A stretch of 64,000 bases of DNA, from assembly GCA_026874595.1 (NCBI GenBank), contig CM049306.1:19151019-19215018 (forward strand), read 5' to 3'. The notes under the pieces were generated by a model. The model was not told where the DNA came from. It worked only from the letters and a program-made list of their open reading frames with translations, and made no database searches. A program made the translations under genes and the position numbers. How positions within the stretch are numbered: position 1 is the stretch's first letter; every line of letters starts with the position of its first letter. The stretch comes from Sipunculus nudus. Lineage: Eukaryota; Annelida; Sipuncula; Golfingiida; Sipunculidae. Below, one piece after another: positions 15,301 through 30,500 of this stretch.

Positions 15301-18300
15301 TTGATGTTGTTATGTGGAAATTCATAGCAGATAGAATCTGATATATAAGATATCTACATATATTTCCTCATGCCACTGTGTATTTGAAATTTTACATGAT
15401 TATTGTTTGTAATCAAATGTAAAAGTGTTGTTATTGTTGTGAAATGTATAAATGCAATAAAAAAATTGTAAAAACAAGGGACCTATGGGTCACGGCGCTC
15501 AGCTGATCATGATTGAACTATAAATGTATCACCATTGTGATACTATAATTAGTCGACAAACCTTATCATGGACCTATTATAAACGAATATAATGTAATAT
15601 GCGAGTAAATCATGTATGAAATTACCTGACTGATGGATTAATATGTAGTAAATATAGTGGTTTATTTTTTATTAATTTGGGAGCTGTTGAAAATAGCAAT
15701 ATATTTGAGCAAATATGAATGCAATGACAGTACACTAAGCAGTGGTAGAATGATGATAAGGCTATTTGTTGAAGGATCTATAGTGTATAGAAGTCCGCAA
15801 GATTTCAATTTGACATATATAATGTTATTATTAACTATGCTGAAGAGTGGATTTATGAATTGTGACTGTATGACATGATATCTCTTAGGTCTTGACAAGG
15901 TACATTATATTGATGCCCACCACATCTACATATTACACAATATTGACATAATTTCTGGCACGTACATAGGCAACAAACAGTTATACAATATATAAAAATA
16001 TGAATATATCTGATTCAACTTGTTCTCGTTTACTGAGGCTGACATTGGGATGGGGTTCGGAAAAGGAAACAGTGTGGGCAGCAAGGAGGGTTGGATGTAG
16101 AGAGAAAAGGAGATAGAGAGAGAGGGAGGGAGCATTCAACAGTACTTAAACACCTGGAAGGTTAAAATCTAAAATATTATGAAATGTAGATAAAGTCTGA
16201 GAGAAAGAGGTAATCTAGGCTATGGTTGGTTGATATGATTGAAGAAATTGTTGCAAATAATATTTTAAGATCTGACCTTGCTCTTTCATTGGATACCTTT
16301 TTGACAGGCTGTTGACAGTTCAACATTTTACACATATGTCTAATGAGATCCAATTTTTTTAATTTAAACTTTAATTAAACTGTTTTTTCTATTTTATGAT
16401 ATGTATACAGTTGCTATAAAATCCCCACTCCACAGGCGGAAGGACTTGATGGAGGGGGGGGGGGTTACGATGGGAGTTACAACGCCTCTGTCTCTCTGTA
16501 TATATTTTCTTCAAATTATTAAATTTTATGCTATAGCAATAGCACTATTGTTGACAGTGCGAAGGAGCAAGGACTTAGTGGGGTGGGGGAAGGGGATGGT
16601 GGGAGTTACAATACCCTTGCATATACGTACAGGATATGAAATTTAATTAATCAGAGCTTACAGGAAAAAAAGTTTATTCAAAATTATTAAATATTTAAAA
16701 CAGGCAAGAAAGCTAGAGAAACAAAGCAAATAATTTTAATTCCCATTCTTCTGAGCCAGGAAATTATGAACAATTTTTACATAAATTCCCTTTTTTATAA
16801 CATCATTTTTTTCCAGGTTTGAAAATGTAACTATACATTTAGAGTATAACATATATATGTGAATATTTCAGTTGATTCACATTTCTTAATTGCATCAACA
16901 TATATATCTAATAAATTAGGTTTATAGTACCTGTAAACATAATGGGGTGGAGGGAGGAAGGGAGGCATAGGGGTGAGAGAGAGAGAAAGAGAGAGAGAGA
17001 AAGAGAGCTAGAAAGAGAGAAAGGGAAAGAGAGAGGAGAAAGGCTCTCTGGTAATTACTGCCTGACCCAGCCTGACCCAGACACTCACAAAAGCAGTAGG
17101 CAAGGAGTGAAGGTGTTATGTAACAGCCTGGAACACTGTTAACCAATGACTTGATGTAAACATTCAAGACATGGTGCTATAAATATGGGTCACTGTGCTC
17201 AGCTGAAGTTGGCCTTGAAGGTAAAAATCTAAAATAATAATGGAGATCAAGTCTAAGATGAAAAGGTAATATATGCCATGGCTGGTTGACATGATTGGTT
17301 TGTATTGATGAGTGAGAAATTGTTGCAAATAATATTTTGTGACCAAACCATGCATTCTCTAATGTCAAAATTGAAGCATGTGAGCAGTTTGTGAACATAA
17401 GATGTATATTATTACCATGATCATTGGCTGGCTTTTTGATAGTTTGTTGACAGTTCAGTAGTTTACACATTTGCTCAATTGGATCTATTTTACATAATAT
17501 ATATTATTAGATATATGTATTTTTATTTTATAAAATGTATACAGTTGAAATATAACTGATGTCTCCAGTCCCCAGATGCAAGAACCTGGTGGTGGTGGTT
17601 GGGGGGGGGGGGGAGGGCTGGAATGATGGGAGTTACAACATCTCTGTTTTAACATAGTGTATATACATATAGGATTTCCACTTAATTCAACAATACTTAC
17701 AGGATTAAATAGTCCATTCACAATTACATAATATTTTAAAAAGGACAGACAGACTGTTAGACAAACAAAGCTGATAATATATTTTAATATTTTAAAGTTT
17801 TTCATCTGCAATATTACACATCTGAATACATAAGTTGCTTTCAAATTTCAGACTTTAATGGCTTAAATCCATACACATACAGCATATGAAAGTTATTTCA
17901 ACAGTGCTTAAAGGAAAAATTTCATAATTAGTATATATATTTAATGATAATTGAGAGATGATGGACAGACAAGAGCTGATCACTTTATGTTCCATTCTCC
18001 TGGGGCAAGAATATGTTTCAATATTAGATCTTAATTTTTTCTAATCCAATTATCTTTCAAATTGAAAAAATTGTACACATTTGCAATAATAACTAATGTC
18101 CCAGTGCACAGGTGACGGTGAGGTGCTAAGGATCAATGACAGCCGGGGGGGGGGGGGGGGGAAGAGATGGGATTAACAACACTTTTGCATAAACATTCAG
18201 GGCAAACAAAGCCTGATCTCCAATTCTGCTGAGGCTCGAAAATAATGAACACATGTTTGTATTAGATCCTCATTTTTTTTATTTTAAGTTTAATTTGTAT

Positions 18301-21260
18301 ACATTTCCAATATGACATATATTTCTGAATATAAACGTTGATTCATAATTCTAAATTGCATCATCATAAATCTCAATCTTGTCATGTAACACCACATCAT
18401 GCATACAAATGTATATTTATATATTCATGGGGTGGGGGGGGGGGGGAGGGGGTGTGATATGAGAACAATTGTACACCTGTCACAGCAGGGGATCTCCCCC
18501 AGTGACTGAAACAAATCAGGAACCCTGGCATAGCTGACTTCCAGTGACCTGGAGTGGCCTACCTGCATCTGGAACAAAGCAAGTGACTACAATAGACCCT
18601 CAAGATAAAATTCAATAACTAGCCTAATTTTCAACCTTTTAGTTTCAAATTTCAGATTTAAACACATTAAATACTTATGTTTACATTTTGAGAAAATTAA
18701 ATCAATAGTACTCACAGGGAAAAAATGTGCCATGGTCAAAGTTGGGTAAAATTTCAGGTACTGATTTTATGTTTATGCTAATTACTTATAACATTTACAA
18801 AATACAGATCTAATTTTGGGTATACAATTGAATCTTAATTAAACAAAGTTATATACTTAAAAAAAATTCTCTAGCTTCAATAATTTTCATGAAACCTGAG
18901 TAAATATTTTTCCTGATTTTTTACAAAGTCAATTTTGTTTGGGCACATAACTTAAAACAATTACACAATACTGACATCATTTCTGGCATGTGCATAGCGA
19001 ATGTATAGAAAAATATGTATATTATATATGATCAAAGTCAGATCAGTGGTTTTGATACTAGGCAGTCCTGAAGTGTAACAAAGGGTTTTTAATGAAAAAA
19101 TGAAGTTTTTCATTAATATCTCGAAGGAATTAAGTTCTGGTGACCAAATTCTTGGCATGGTAGGGGATTTTGGAGACATCTTACTGTATGCCTAATTTAA
19201 GGAACTTAGAGCTGAAGCTGGGGAGCTGAGCTCTAGCAAACTGCATAACACTAGGTTGATGTAAACAATATGTGACATGGTGCTTGAAAACTTGAATAAA
19301 ATCTACAGTTTTTGATCAACTGGTTTCAAATTTTAAATGTTAACAGTTGAAATGCTAACAAAAACATGCTTTGAAAATTAAATCCACAGCAGTTACAGGA
19401 AAAAAACGTGCCATGGTCAAAGTTGGGCAAAGTTTAAGGTACCAATTTTTTATTTTTGCTAATATTTCAAAAAATTTAAAAGATTTAGATCAAATTTTGG
19501 GTATACAATTTAATTTTGATTAATAAAAGTTATATTACTGGAAAAAAAGTGCTTAGCTTTAACAAGTTTTGTGTTAAGTGATCAAATTTTTTCCGTGATT
19601 ATTTACAAAATGCATTATGTTTGGGCCCATAACTTTTTTAAATTATATAATACAGACCCAATTTCTGGCATGTACATAGGAACCATATAGAGGATTATTT
19701 ATGGTAAATATGAGGAAAAACAGATGAGTGGTTTTGATATTAGGCAGTCCTGAAGTGTGAAAATAGGATTTTAATAAAAAATTGAGGTTTTTCCTTAATT
19801 TCTCAAAGGAACGAAGTCGCAAAGACCCAGTTTTCGGCTTGGTAGGAGATCTTGGGGACATCTAACATTATGCTGAATTTTGGATTCCTAGGTCTTACGG
19901 TTTCAAAACGTGCCACATCTACGGACGGACGGACGGACAGACGGACGGACGACGGACAATGGACCACGACTATAGCTCAGATGACTTATTGTCAGCTGAG
20001 CTAAAAAGGGAAAAGCTTGCAGTGTTTTGACACACTCCTTAGACAGTCTTGAGACCTTAATGCTGTGTGCCACCTACCCCCACTTGGCCTCAACCCCTTC
20101 TATATCTGCTGGATCCATGACTGTGGGGAGCTTCTTGTACAGACTGCACAGCTGGCTGGTGAGCTGCTGACAGAACTCTGTATGTTTCACCATGGCATTG
20201 GCACAGCTAAGTTCAGGAAGACTAGAAATCAGCATCAGCCCCTCACAGGCCTTCACTGCTACTCGGGCATCCTAGATATTAAATAACATACACATTTACA
20301 AAATATTACAATTCACAATATTATAATCATCAGGATTTTAAAACAAATATGCATGTCATATACTGTATTTCTTTTATTTACATGTTACATCTATCTGATA
20401 TTTATATGAATGCACTTTCCCTGCAAGTTTTATTTTGATTAAACCTAATGGTGCAATACAAAATGTATATGGTTCAACATAAAGTACACATTCTCCAAGT
20501 CTGTACTTCTAACATAACTACAAAAATAAAACAAAAAATTTTGTTCAAGATAATGTTCACTTTATTTATAAACCAATCATTATAACATATAATTCATATA
20601 ATGATGTACCTGCCCTGGGTTACATAAACATAACATCAATATGCATCATGGTAATCATGCTACTCGGCTGTCAGATCTACAGCCAGATATCATCACACAG
20701 CACATGGCATCAGATGTCACTGTTTTAAGTGATGTCAAATCCTAATCATGTCACAAAAAAGACTTTATGACTGCATCTTATAACCCCTAGTATAACAATC
20801 CTGTGAAAAAATCATAAAAGCACAATCCTGATATTGTTTACAAGGGGATTTAAAACAAATATTAGATGTTCTCACTTCTGACCTTTACATCAAATTTCAT
20901 TTAACTCCATGAAATCATTCTTATCCTACGATGCCTTGTGGACTCAGCCAAAAACAATAACCCTGAGTTTTTGCAGGTATAATAAATACTCACAGGACTA
21001 TGCATTAGGTTCAGCAGTGAATCCACTAACGTGAATGAGCACTTTGGACTGGATGTGATGGTTCGACTAGATGCTTGGGACTGGGAGGCTGTCGTGTTCT
21101 GTGTGGCTGCTTTGGCACTAAGTTTACTCTCAGGTGACTGTGGGAAGAGAGAGATGTTATAAATTAATTTACTGTAAAATGTGACGAAGATGAGCAACGC
21201 CATCTAGTGTTCAAACTGAGAATCAAAGATCAAGTTCACACTTTATAATCCCTATGTCTT

Positions 21261-21308
<48 letters not shown>

Positions 21309-21484
21309 GTATTGTTCACATAGCGTGAATTCATTACATTGCGGTGATAGTGCTCTACAGTATGGGAGCGTTTATAAATAACTAAAGTACGGTTAGTTTG
21401 ACTTCATCAGTTTGTGCTACAGATGTGTTTCGTGAGAGCACATCTGTAGCACAAACTGATGAAGTCAAACTAACCGTACTTTAG

Positions 21485-21552
<68 letters not shown>

Positions 21553-24500
21553 AATATTTATATATGTTTGCATACACACATGAATTATAATAATAATAAG
21601 TTCCATTTGGGCACTGCCTTGTAAAATACTTGAATAAATACATCAGATAGTCAATATGAGCAAAGTTTTTAAATAAAAAGTCAACATTCTGTATTACATT
21701 TAACAAGTAAAAGTTATTTTACTCACATGTTATATGATGACAGAAAGTGTAAAATGCTGAAATATTATATGCATAAGCACCGGACTCTCATGATAAACAA
21801 TCCAAGCTTGTGCAACTCACCTGAATAAAGAAGTTGACTAGATAAGGGGTGCCCTTCAAGGTGGCACATAACGTACACAGAAACTGTATCTCATCAGTTT
21901 CAGTGGGGCTGGCTTGGGTTTCTCCACACAGGCCAACCAGCCGCTGTAAAAGAATCATTAAACTTATTATGATTAAGCAAGCAGGGCATCAGTCTACACA
22001 TGACAGATGATATAGTCTCCAAAAAAATCCATATGCAGCAAAGAGTGAAGAAGTCAATCAAATACTAAAACTATGCGAGTCATCAAGTATCATAGTTATG
22101 TCACAAAAAACACATAAATGATTGCACACATCAGGATATCATGCTGCTTAACTGTTTTAACTCTAATTTTCAAAGATGTATTCTATAAACAAAACATGTA
22201 AAGATTACATGAAGGATTCTTCAGACTAAGGCAAGTTCTTTTTAAGAAAAGAAGCATATAAAATAACCCCTGTAACACAATATCAAGTTTAGGTCCTAAA
22301 GCTCTTCTTTATGTATACTCTCTAAGAATCCCTCATTCTATATTTAGTTCTAAATTATCCTGAGTAACCTCATTAAAATGATATTAATCATATTACCAGC
22401 ATGGCCTTGTGGACGTTGACATGTGGCAGCAATGGTTGACTTGTTCGTGTCAATAAACACATGAAGAATCGTAACACCTGTGGTTTCATACCCGGTGGTA
22501 CCTGTAGGAAAACATAACGGTGAAATACTGGAGAAAAAGCAATGTGAGTTTATACATATGATATGGTTTCTGTACCCTGATCCTCCCCTGTTTCATAAAC
22601 ATGTTTCGTTACCCACAGGTCACAACTTTCACTAAATTCTTGGTCCTACCCATCAAAGCTAAAATAACCTTTAAAAAAAGAAAAGTGGTCATAGAGTGTA
22701 TTGCAGTCTAATATTGGCTGAGATCATGTGCCAATTGAGGCATTTCATAATGGTAACACTTCAGAAGCTAAGGTCATAAAGTAACACATAATACACTTCT
22801 TCAAATTATACTTTATACAAATGAGATTTAAGCTACTGAACAAGAAACATCATTAGTTTCATTACCTCAACAAAATCACTAAGAACTAGAATATGGGTAG
22901 TCGACAAGCGACTACGTGTATCCGCCTAAATCAGAGTGGAACGGGTGAAGTGAGGCATGGATTGAGTGGCAAGGGGAAATAGAGTGTTGCATATTAGCTT
23001 GGATGTCTGCAGCCAAATTGTGTATGTAGGGTGCCCCCCCCACCCTAAAATCCAGAAAGCCGTCCAAGTTGTATACATATGCAAAATTTAAGGCAGATAA
23101 GTCAAACCACTACATGTATATGAGTGATTTTAGCCCGTGGCAGACAAACAGATGGACGCTGAGCAAAAATGGTTGAAGGTGGCGCCACCAGTTTTGCGTA
23201 TAATAAAGAGCTATGTGAGAACTATACACATGCAAAACTTTGGCCCAATCGGTCAAACGGTTCCCAAGATATGAGCTTGGATGTCTGCTGCATAAACTAG
23301 AATGCAGGTGGCGCCACCTGTCATAAAATCAAGAGAGCTGTCGGGATGTATAAACCTGCAAAATTTTAGGCAGATATGTCAAACCACTGCCGAGATATGA
23401 GTGATTTTATCCCCTGGCAGACAAACAGACAGGAGCTGTGCAAAAATGGCTGCAGGTGGCACCACCAGTTTTGCGTATGATGAAGAGCAATGTGAGATCT
23501 ATACACATGCAAAATTTTGGCCCAATCGGTCAAACGGTTCCCGAGATATGAGCTTGGATGTCTGCAGCGTAAACGTGAATGTAGGTGGCGCCACCTGTCA
23601 TAAAATCAGAAAAGCTATCCAGGATGTATACGCATGCCAAATTTCAGGTGAATTAGTCAAGTCACTGCAGAGATATGAGTGATTTTAACCCAAGGCAAAC
23701 GAACAGATGGACACTGTGCAAAAATGGTTGCAGGTGGCGCCACCATTTTTTGTGTATGTTATAAAGCTCTCCAAGGGCTACATTTGTGCAAAAAAATTTT
23801 CCTGATCGGTCAAACGGTTCCCGAGATATGAGCTTGGATGTCTTTAGCGTAAATGTGAATGTAGGTGGCGCCACCTGTCATAAAATCAGAAAAGCTATCC
23901 AGGATGTATACGCATGCCGAATTTCAGGTGAATTAGTCAAGTCACTGCAGAGATATGAGTGATTTTAACCCAAGGCAAACGAACAGATGGACACTGTGCA
24001 AACATGGTTGCAGGTGGCGCCACCATTTTTTGTGTATGTTATAAAGCTCTCCAAGGGCTACATTTGTGCAAAAAATTTTCATGATCGGTCAAACGGTTCC
24101 CGAGGTATGAGCTTGGATATCTGCAGCGTAAATGTGAATGTAGGTGGCGCCACCTGTCATAAAATCAGAAAAGCTATCCAGGATGTTTACGCATGCCGAA
24201 TTTCAGGTGAATTAGTCTAGTCACTGCAGAGATATGAGTGATTTTAAGCCAAGGCAGACGAACAGATGGACACTGTGCAAACATGGTTGCAGGTGGCGCC
24301 ACCATTTTTTGTGTATGTTATAAAGCTCTCCAAGGGCTACATTTGTGCAAAAAAAATTTCCTGATCGGTCAAACGGTTCTGGAAATATGTGGGTTTATGT
24401 GTGGAAACAGACGCACAAACGGATGCAGAGCGCAGAGGAAAGGTCAGAGGTCAAAACAAAATCGGGGCGCAGCAGTTCACATGTGACCCGAACATAATCC

Positions 24501-27500
24501 CGGGTTTCGTAAAATTCCGCCCAGCAGTTATGGAGGAGTTCTCCGGACACCTACGCGGCGGCGGCATGCAGCTGAAAACATAGTATCCGCAAAACTCTGT
24601 TTTGGCGGATACAATGAATTATTAGCTATGACTTAATACCCTTTATAACCAAAATATTTTTAAGAGTGTGAGCTTTCATCAAGCAACATTATCTTTGGAG
24701 TCTTTGGCCATAGAACTTAACTCACATCTGTGCGGGCGAGGGTGTACAGGGTATCCAGGATGCGATGCTGTAACATGTACTCCATACAGGAACCCATCCC
24801 GTCATCCCCTGCTTCCTCCTCCTGTAGAAGTCGCAGCATCTCATCAAGATGACCTGGGATATTTGTCTGATCTATGGCAACCCGATGATCTGTTAAAACA
24901 GGCAAACTTAATATTTCATGATGAAAGAACATCATTGTTGATCGTCCAGCTGTTCAATAAACAATCACCAGACTAACTTGACTTCACCTGGACATATATA
25001 CAGCAATTATTCACAGACTATACATACACTGGAGCAGGATGGTGAAATAATTGATTTAATGTCGCATTTGACTACTATCATTTAAATATAAAACTCAGTC
25101 TGTTTACTCATTTCCATAAAAATAAATGTCAGTGTTTTACTTAACACACGTACAAGGCAAACATGTAGTTTAAACAATGTTTATTCATTAACATCTGTTG
25201 GAATGGAATGCTTTACCTTTTTTCTTCAGGAAAAAGTGTGTGATGGACTTCCAGTGCTCAATGAAGTCCTGCTGCCGCTGTGGTTGATTGGATGACAGCT
25301 GGGTGAAGAACAAGATAGAATCACTTAAACTAGGTTAACACATGTAATTATTAAGTCACATCTAAACAATTATGCTGAAAAAGATCATGCACCATTTTAT
25401 GTACTGGTTTCAAACTTTGTTCAATGACAAAGCAGGAATAAAATCTGACTGTGGTATTTCTGTGAATATACACTGTAAAGTTTGGTACCTATTTTTAAAA
25501 TAAGGAGAAAATGAAAATTACAAAACATTCTTTTCAAAAACATATATGAAATATACAACAGATCAGTTGGAAAACTTACTGATCACACTCTCATAAAAAA
25601 ATTATTTCACTATAACTCTAATACATCTCCTTAAAAGAAACCTATTTTCTAGAAAACTTTCATAAAATGAACTTTATTGCATCAACAGATCAAGTGATAC
25701 ATGTCTAGCAAGATTCATCCAGGCAAGAATATTACAGATAATGAATTTCTAAATAGTGATGTGAATCATATTTGTGAATGAATTATGTAGTACTATATGT
25801 ATCAGTAATTTCACAAAATAAAGGGATTTACTGGGATTTACCACTGGCACCTGACCCTACGACTATTTGTCAGCATTTTGCCAGCCCTTGTCTTGATTTG
25901 ATAATCTGATGAGGCTATACTTAATCTGTCTAAGTCTACTCTTAGGTGAGAGTAATCTCCTGGTTAAGGTGACTGAACCTGAAAAATGTGTAATACTGTG
26001 ATACTTTACAGACCACCTCAGTCATTGCCATAACACAAGGACATAAGTTCACTTGCCATTCAGAATGCTAATAACAGGATTATCTAGAGCTCTGTGAATC
26101 TTACTAGTGTTGTCCCTTGTCCTGGTTCTCACAATGATCTAGTACTCATGCTATTGTCACATGACCACTCCACACTCATACCCTTTCACAGTATTCACAC
26201 ATGAACGGTTCTATGAAAAATGGCTGAGATAAAATGGCTGGGGTTAAAAATGGCTTTGGTAAAAATGGCTTAGGTAAAGATTACATATAACAGGATTAAA
26301 TTTTGAATTTTGCAATTCATATAAATGTCTGTAATAATGTCTGACTGCATTTTGACAATTGGATACTGTTGATTAGTGTGTTTGTTTTGCAGTAAACCCT
26401 CTCTGTTCCCCTTTGATGGACCACCAGTATTATTATAGGTACTTGATTAGCTTCATGGTTAGGAAATTTTTATTACACTGTTGATCATATGTTTGTACCA
26501 CCTGTAGTGTGTGAACAGATGCTGAGTTCTTGGTGAGTAGTGAGTGAGTAGATAGCAAATAAATTTTGATCTTGCAATTTTCCTTTGACCATCCTTTGAA
26601 AATAAATGAATGGATATCAAACTTAATTCAAGCTATAGTGAAACAACATGATCAGATATGAGTGAAAATGACTGGAGTCTCATAATGAATTTGGATCTAC
26701 ACATTACCACATGAACATAGGCTTAACTATATTTTGTGGACTGTGCTATGTATTGGTTGCATCTTATAGTTTTAGAGACTAAAAATATGCGGTAAAATAT
26801 TTATCATATACAGGGTTTTCAAAAGGCGAAAACTTGAAGAGTCCAGGACGCTCAGGCAAAAATTTTGGGGAGTCCCATCTGAATTTAGAGTGTCCAAAGC
26901 GAAGATGATATATGCGCTAAGTTTAAAGTGTTTTTTATTTAAAATTGAATCTTTTCATATTTTATATAATTATCATATGATTATTATATGATTAGAAATC
27001 GTCAAATTGACAAATCGTGTCATTATATGAATATTTGCTTACAGTGAAATGTAAGCCTCAGTTACCAACACAGCATTTATACAAGTGATGGGTGGGTTGA
27101 GGCACACAGTAATGGTCATTGACTGCTACAAGGTGCTGAAATTAGTGTGTCCCATTGGGCGCTTGGTCACTCAGAACAGAGCGTCCGTAAGAGATTTTGA
27201 GCGTCAGAGACGCTTACCCCCACACTGGTGAAAGCCCTGCATATACTAGTAATAATACATCTGCATTCATTAATGAGAATGATGGTGCATTCTTGCTGAA
27301 AATGACATGATATGAAGTACCATAATATATAAAAAAAACACCATGAATGAATTAACTTAAGCATTTGTGGGGGCTTGCATATGATTTAATACTCTTTTCT
27401 TACATAAACATCCAGTTAATGGTAAATAGGATAATAAATTTCTATATATTCCATATGAATGTAATATTTTAATGTTATATATAATCTAAAAATCAAGGTA

Positions 27501-30500
27501 AGAGAATTAATTTGTTTTATAAACTTGAGCATTTGATAAAATTAACTATGAGTACTATTTTTTTATATTTATAAGTAATCCCTCCGTAACCATTTATTCA
27601 CTATAACAAGCCATTAAGTTTTATTACTTCCACCATATTCTATTCTTAATTTTCATCAAGAAGGATGACTGATACTAGTATAGGTAACCCGAACATCACC
27701 CTGTTTAAAGTATAACCCTGTATATAATCCATTTAAGTGTTAGCTGCATTAGTATTAGTGGTGTGACTAATTTAATAACTTGAACTCAACACTGTTTATT
27801 TAAAGAAGAATGATTGTTTCCTAAAATATACTTCTAACTGTTATAATTGACACTAATATAATGACAGATCCGAATAAATAGAATTTAAATTTACAAAGAA
27901 ACTTCACACATGATATCTATTGATACAGTTTGTAAATCGGTCTCACTAATTTGGTGAAAGAAGATGAAAGAGGATTTGAACTAACAGTTAAAATAATCAT
28001 TTACTTCAAAATTCCATAATTTACCAAATGTTATTAACTGTTTTATCAACAAGGGACCCATGGGTCACAGTGCTTAGCTGAAGTTTGAAATTTTTGCAAA
28101 TGCAAAATATGCAAAATATTCTATTGTAAGGTTTTTCATATATACAAGTATTTGAGACGCTAAGAGGAAAGGGGCCCTCCTACTTGGTTATAGTAAGGTT
28201 CTAAATATATGATTGCAAAACTAATACTCTGACAAGATTGTCATGAAGAAAAACAGTAAAAGTTTTGAGATACTGTGATGCATATGAAAAATTTACCTAT
28301 GGACAGGCAAGTGGACAGAAAGGATTAACACCTTTATTTCACTTTCAAGGGTATCATGCATTTAAGTTTATATTTAAGCCTATTTTTTAGCATATCCACT
28401 TATTCCATTAACAGTTTTTATCAGATACCGGGTCATATTATGCATACAAACATATTTTATTATATTAAAATCACAAATGTATAAACTGAATTTAAAAGAA
28501 AATAATGCCACAACATGGCATCTTAAAGATTATTCCTTGAATCACTATTAAAAAGTTTTGTACATTTGAGTCTTCAGTAAATGCTTAATTTCATTCACCA
28601 AAATAACAGATTCAGTAAATCTGATAAAATAAAACCATCTTTTCAAATAAAGTATACACACTGTTAGTTGAATGAGGGACAAACAACAGTCCTGTGCTAA
28701 TTACTATCTCAGCTATAATTTTTACTAGAATTAATAGTCAATTTCACACCTGGAATGACTTATGTGATGAACATCCACTCTTTCATATGGCAATACACCA
28801 CTTTGTGGACACAATTAAATGTGCACTTTAATCATTGTAACCCTGGTGGTACAATACAAAATCTAAAATGTAGCACAGCCTAGAATAAGAATGAATCAAA
28901 AACAGAAAATAACTAGAATACGGGTAGTCGACAAGCGACTACTTGTATCCGCCTAAATCAGAGTGGAACGGGTGAAGTGTTGCATATTAGCATGGATATT
29001 TTATCCCATGGCAGACAAACAGATGGGAGCTGTGCAAACATGGCTGCAGGTGGTGCCACCAGTTTTGCGTATGATAAAGAGCTATGTGAGATTTATACAC
29101 ATGCAAAATTTTGGCCCAATCGGTCAAACGGTTCCCTAGATATGAGCTTGGATGTCGCAGCGTAAACTTGATTGTAGGTGGCGCCACCTGTCATAAAATC
29201 AGAAAAGCTATCCAGGATGTATAAGCATGCCAAATTTCAGGTGAATTAGTCAAACCACTGCAGAAATATGAGTGATTTTAACCCAAGGCAGACGAACAGA
29301 TGGACACTGTGCAAACATGGTTGCAGGTGGTGCCACCATTTTCGGTGTATGTTATAAAGCTCTCCAAGGGCTACATTTGTGCAAAAAAATTTTCCTGATC
29401 GGTCAAACGGTTCCTGAGATATGAGCTTGGATGTCTGCAGCGTAAACGTGAATGTAGGTGGCGCCACCTGTCATAAAATCAGAAAAGCTATCCAGGATGT
29501 ATACGCATGCTAAATTTCAGGTGAATTAGTCAAGTCACTGCAGAGATATGAGTGATTTTAACCCAAGGCAGACAAACAGATGGACACTGTGCAAACATGG
29601 TTGCAGGTAGCGCCACCATTTTTGGTGTATGTTATAAAGCTCTCCAAGGGCAACATTTGTGCAAAAGAATTTTCCTGATCGGTCAAACGGTTCCTGAGAT
29701 ATGACTTTTGATGTCTGCAGCGTAAACGTGAATGTAGGTGGCGCCACCTGTCATAAAATCAGAAAAGCTATCCAGGATGTATACGCATGCCCAATTTCAG
29801 GTGAATTAGTCAAGTCACTGCAGAGATATGAGTGATTTTAACCCAAGGCAGACGAACAGATGGACACTGTGCAAACATGGTTGCAGGTGGTGCCACCATT
29901 TTTGGTGTATGTTATAAAGCTCTCCAAGGGCTACATTTGTGCAAAAGAATTTTCCTGATCGGTCAAACGGTTCCCGAGATATGAGCTTGGATGTCTGCAG
30001 CGTAAACGTGAATGTAGGTGGCGCCACCTGTCATAAAATCAGAAAAGCTATCCAGGATGTTTACGCATGCCCAATTTCAGGTGAATTAGTCAAGTCACTG
30101 CAGAGATATGAGTGATTTTAACCCAAGGCAGACGAACAGATGGACACTGTGCAAACATGGTTGCAGGTGGCGCCACCATTTTTGGTGTATGTAATAAAGC
30201 TCTCCGAGGGCTACATTTGTGCAAAAAAATTTTCCTGATCGGTCAAACGGTTCCCGAGATATGTGGGTTTATGTGTGGAAACAGACGCACAAACGGACGC
30301 AGAGCGCAAAGGAAAGGTCAGAGGTCAAAACAAAATCGGGGCGCAGCAGTTCACATGTGACCCGAACATAATCCCGGGTTTCGGAAAATTCCGCCCAGCG
30401 GTTACGGAGGAGTTCTCCGGACACCTACGCGGCGGCGGCGGCGGTGGCGGCGGCGGCGGCGGCGGCCAGCTGAAAACATAGTATCTGCAAAACTCTGTTT

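Noticed and set aside
16922-17167. ORFs rich in Arg/Glu and Leu/Ser
   Set aside because: Produced by the (GA)n microsatellite.
21400-21480. Hammerhead ribozyme (CTGATGA and CGAAAC words)
   Set aside because: The core words are in the wrong order and spacing on both strands, and the structure is dominated by the long perfect hairpin.
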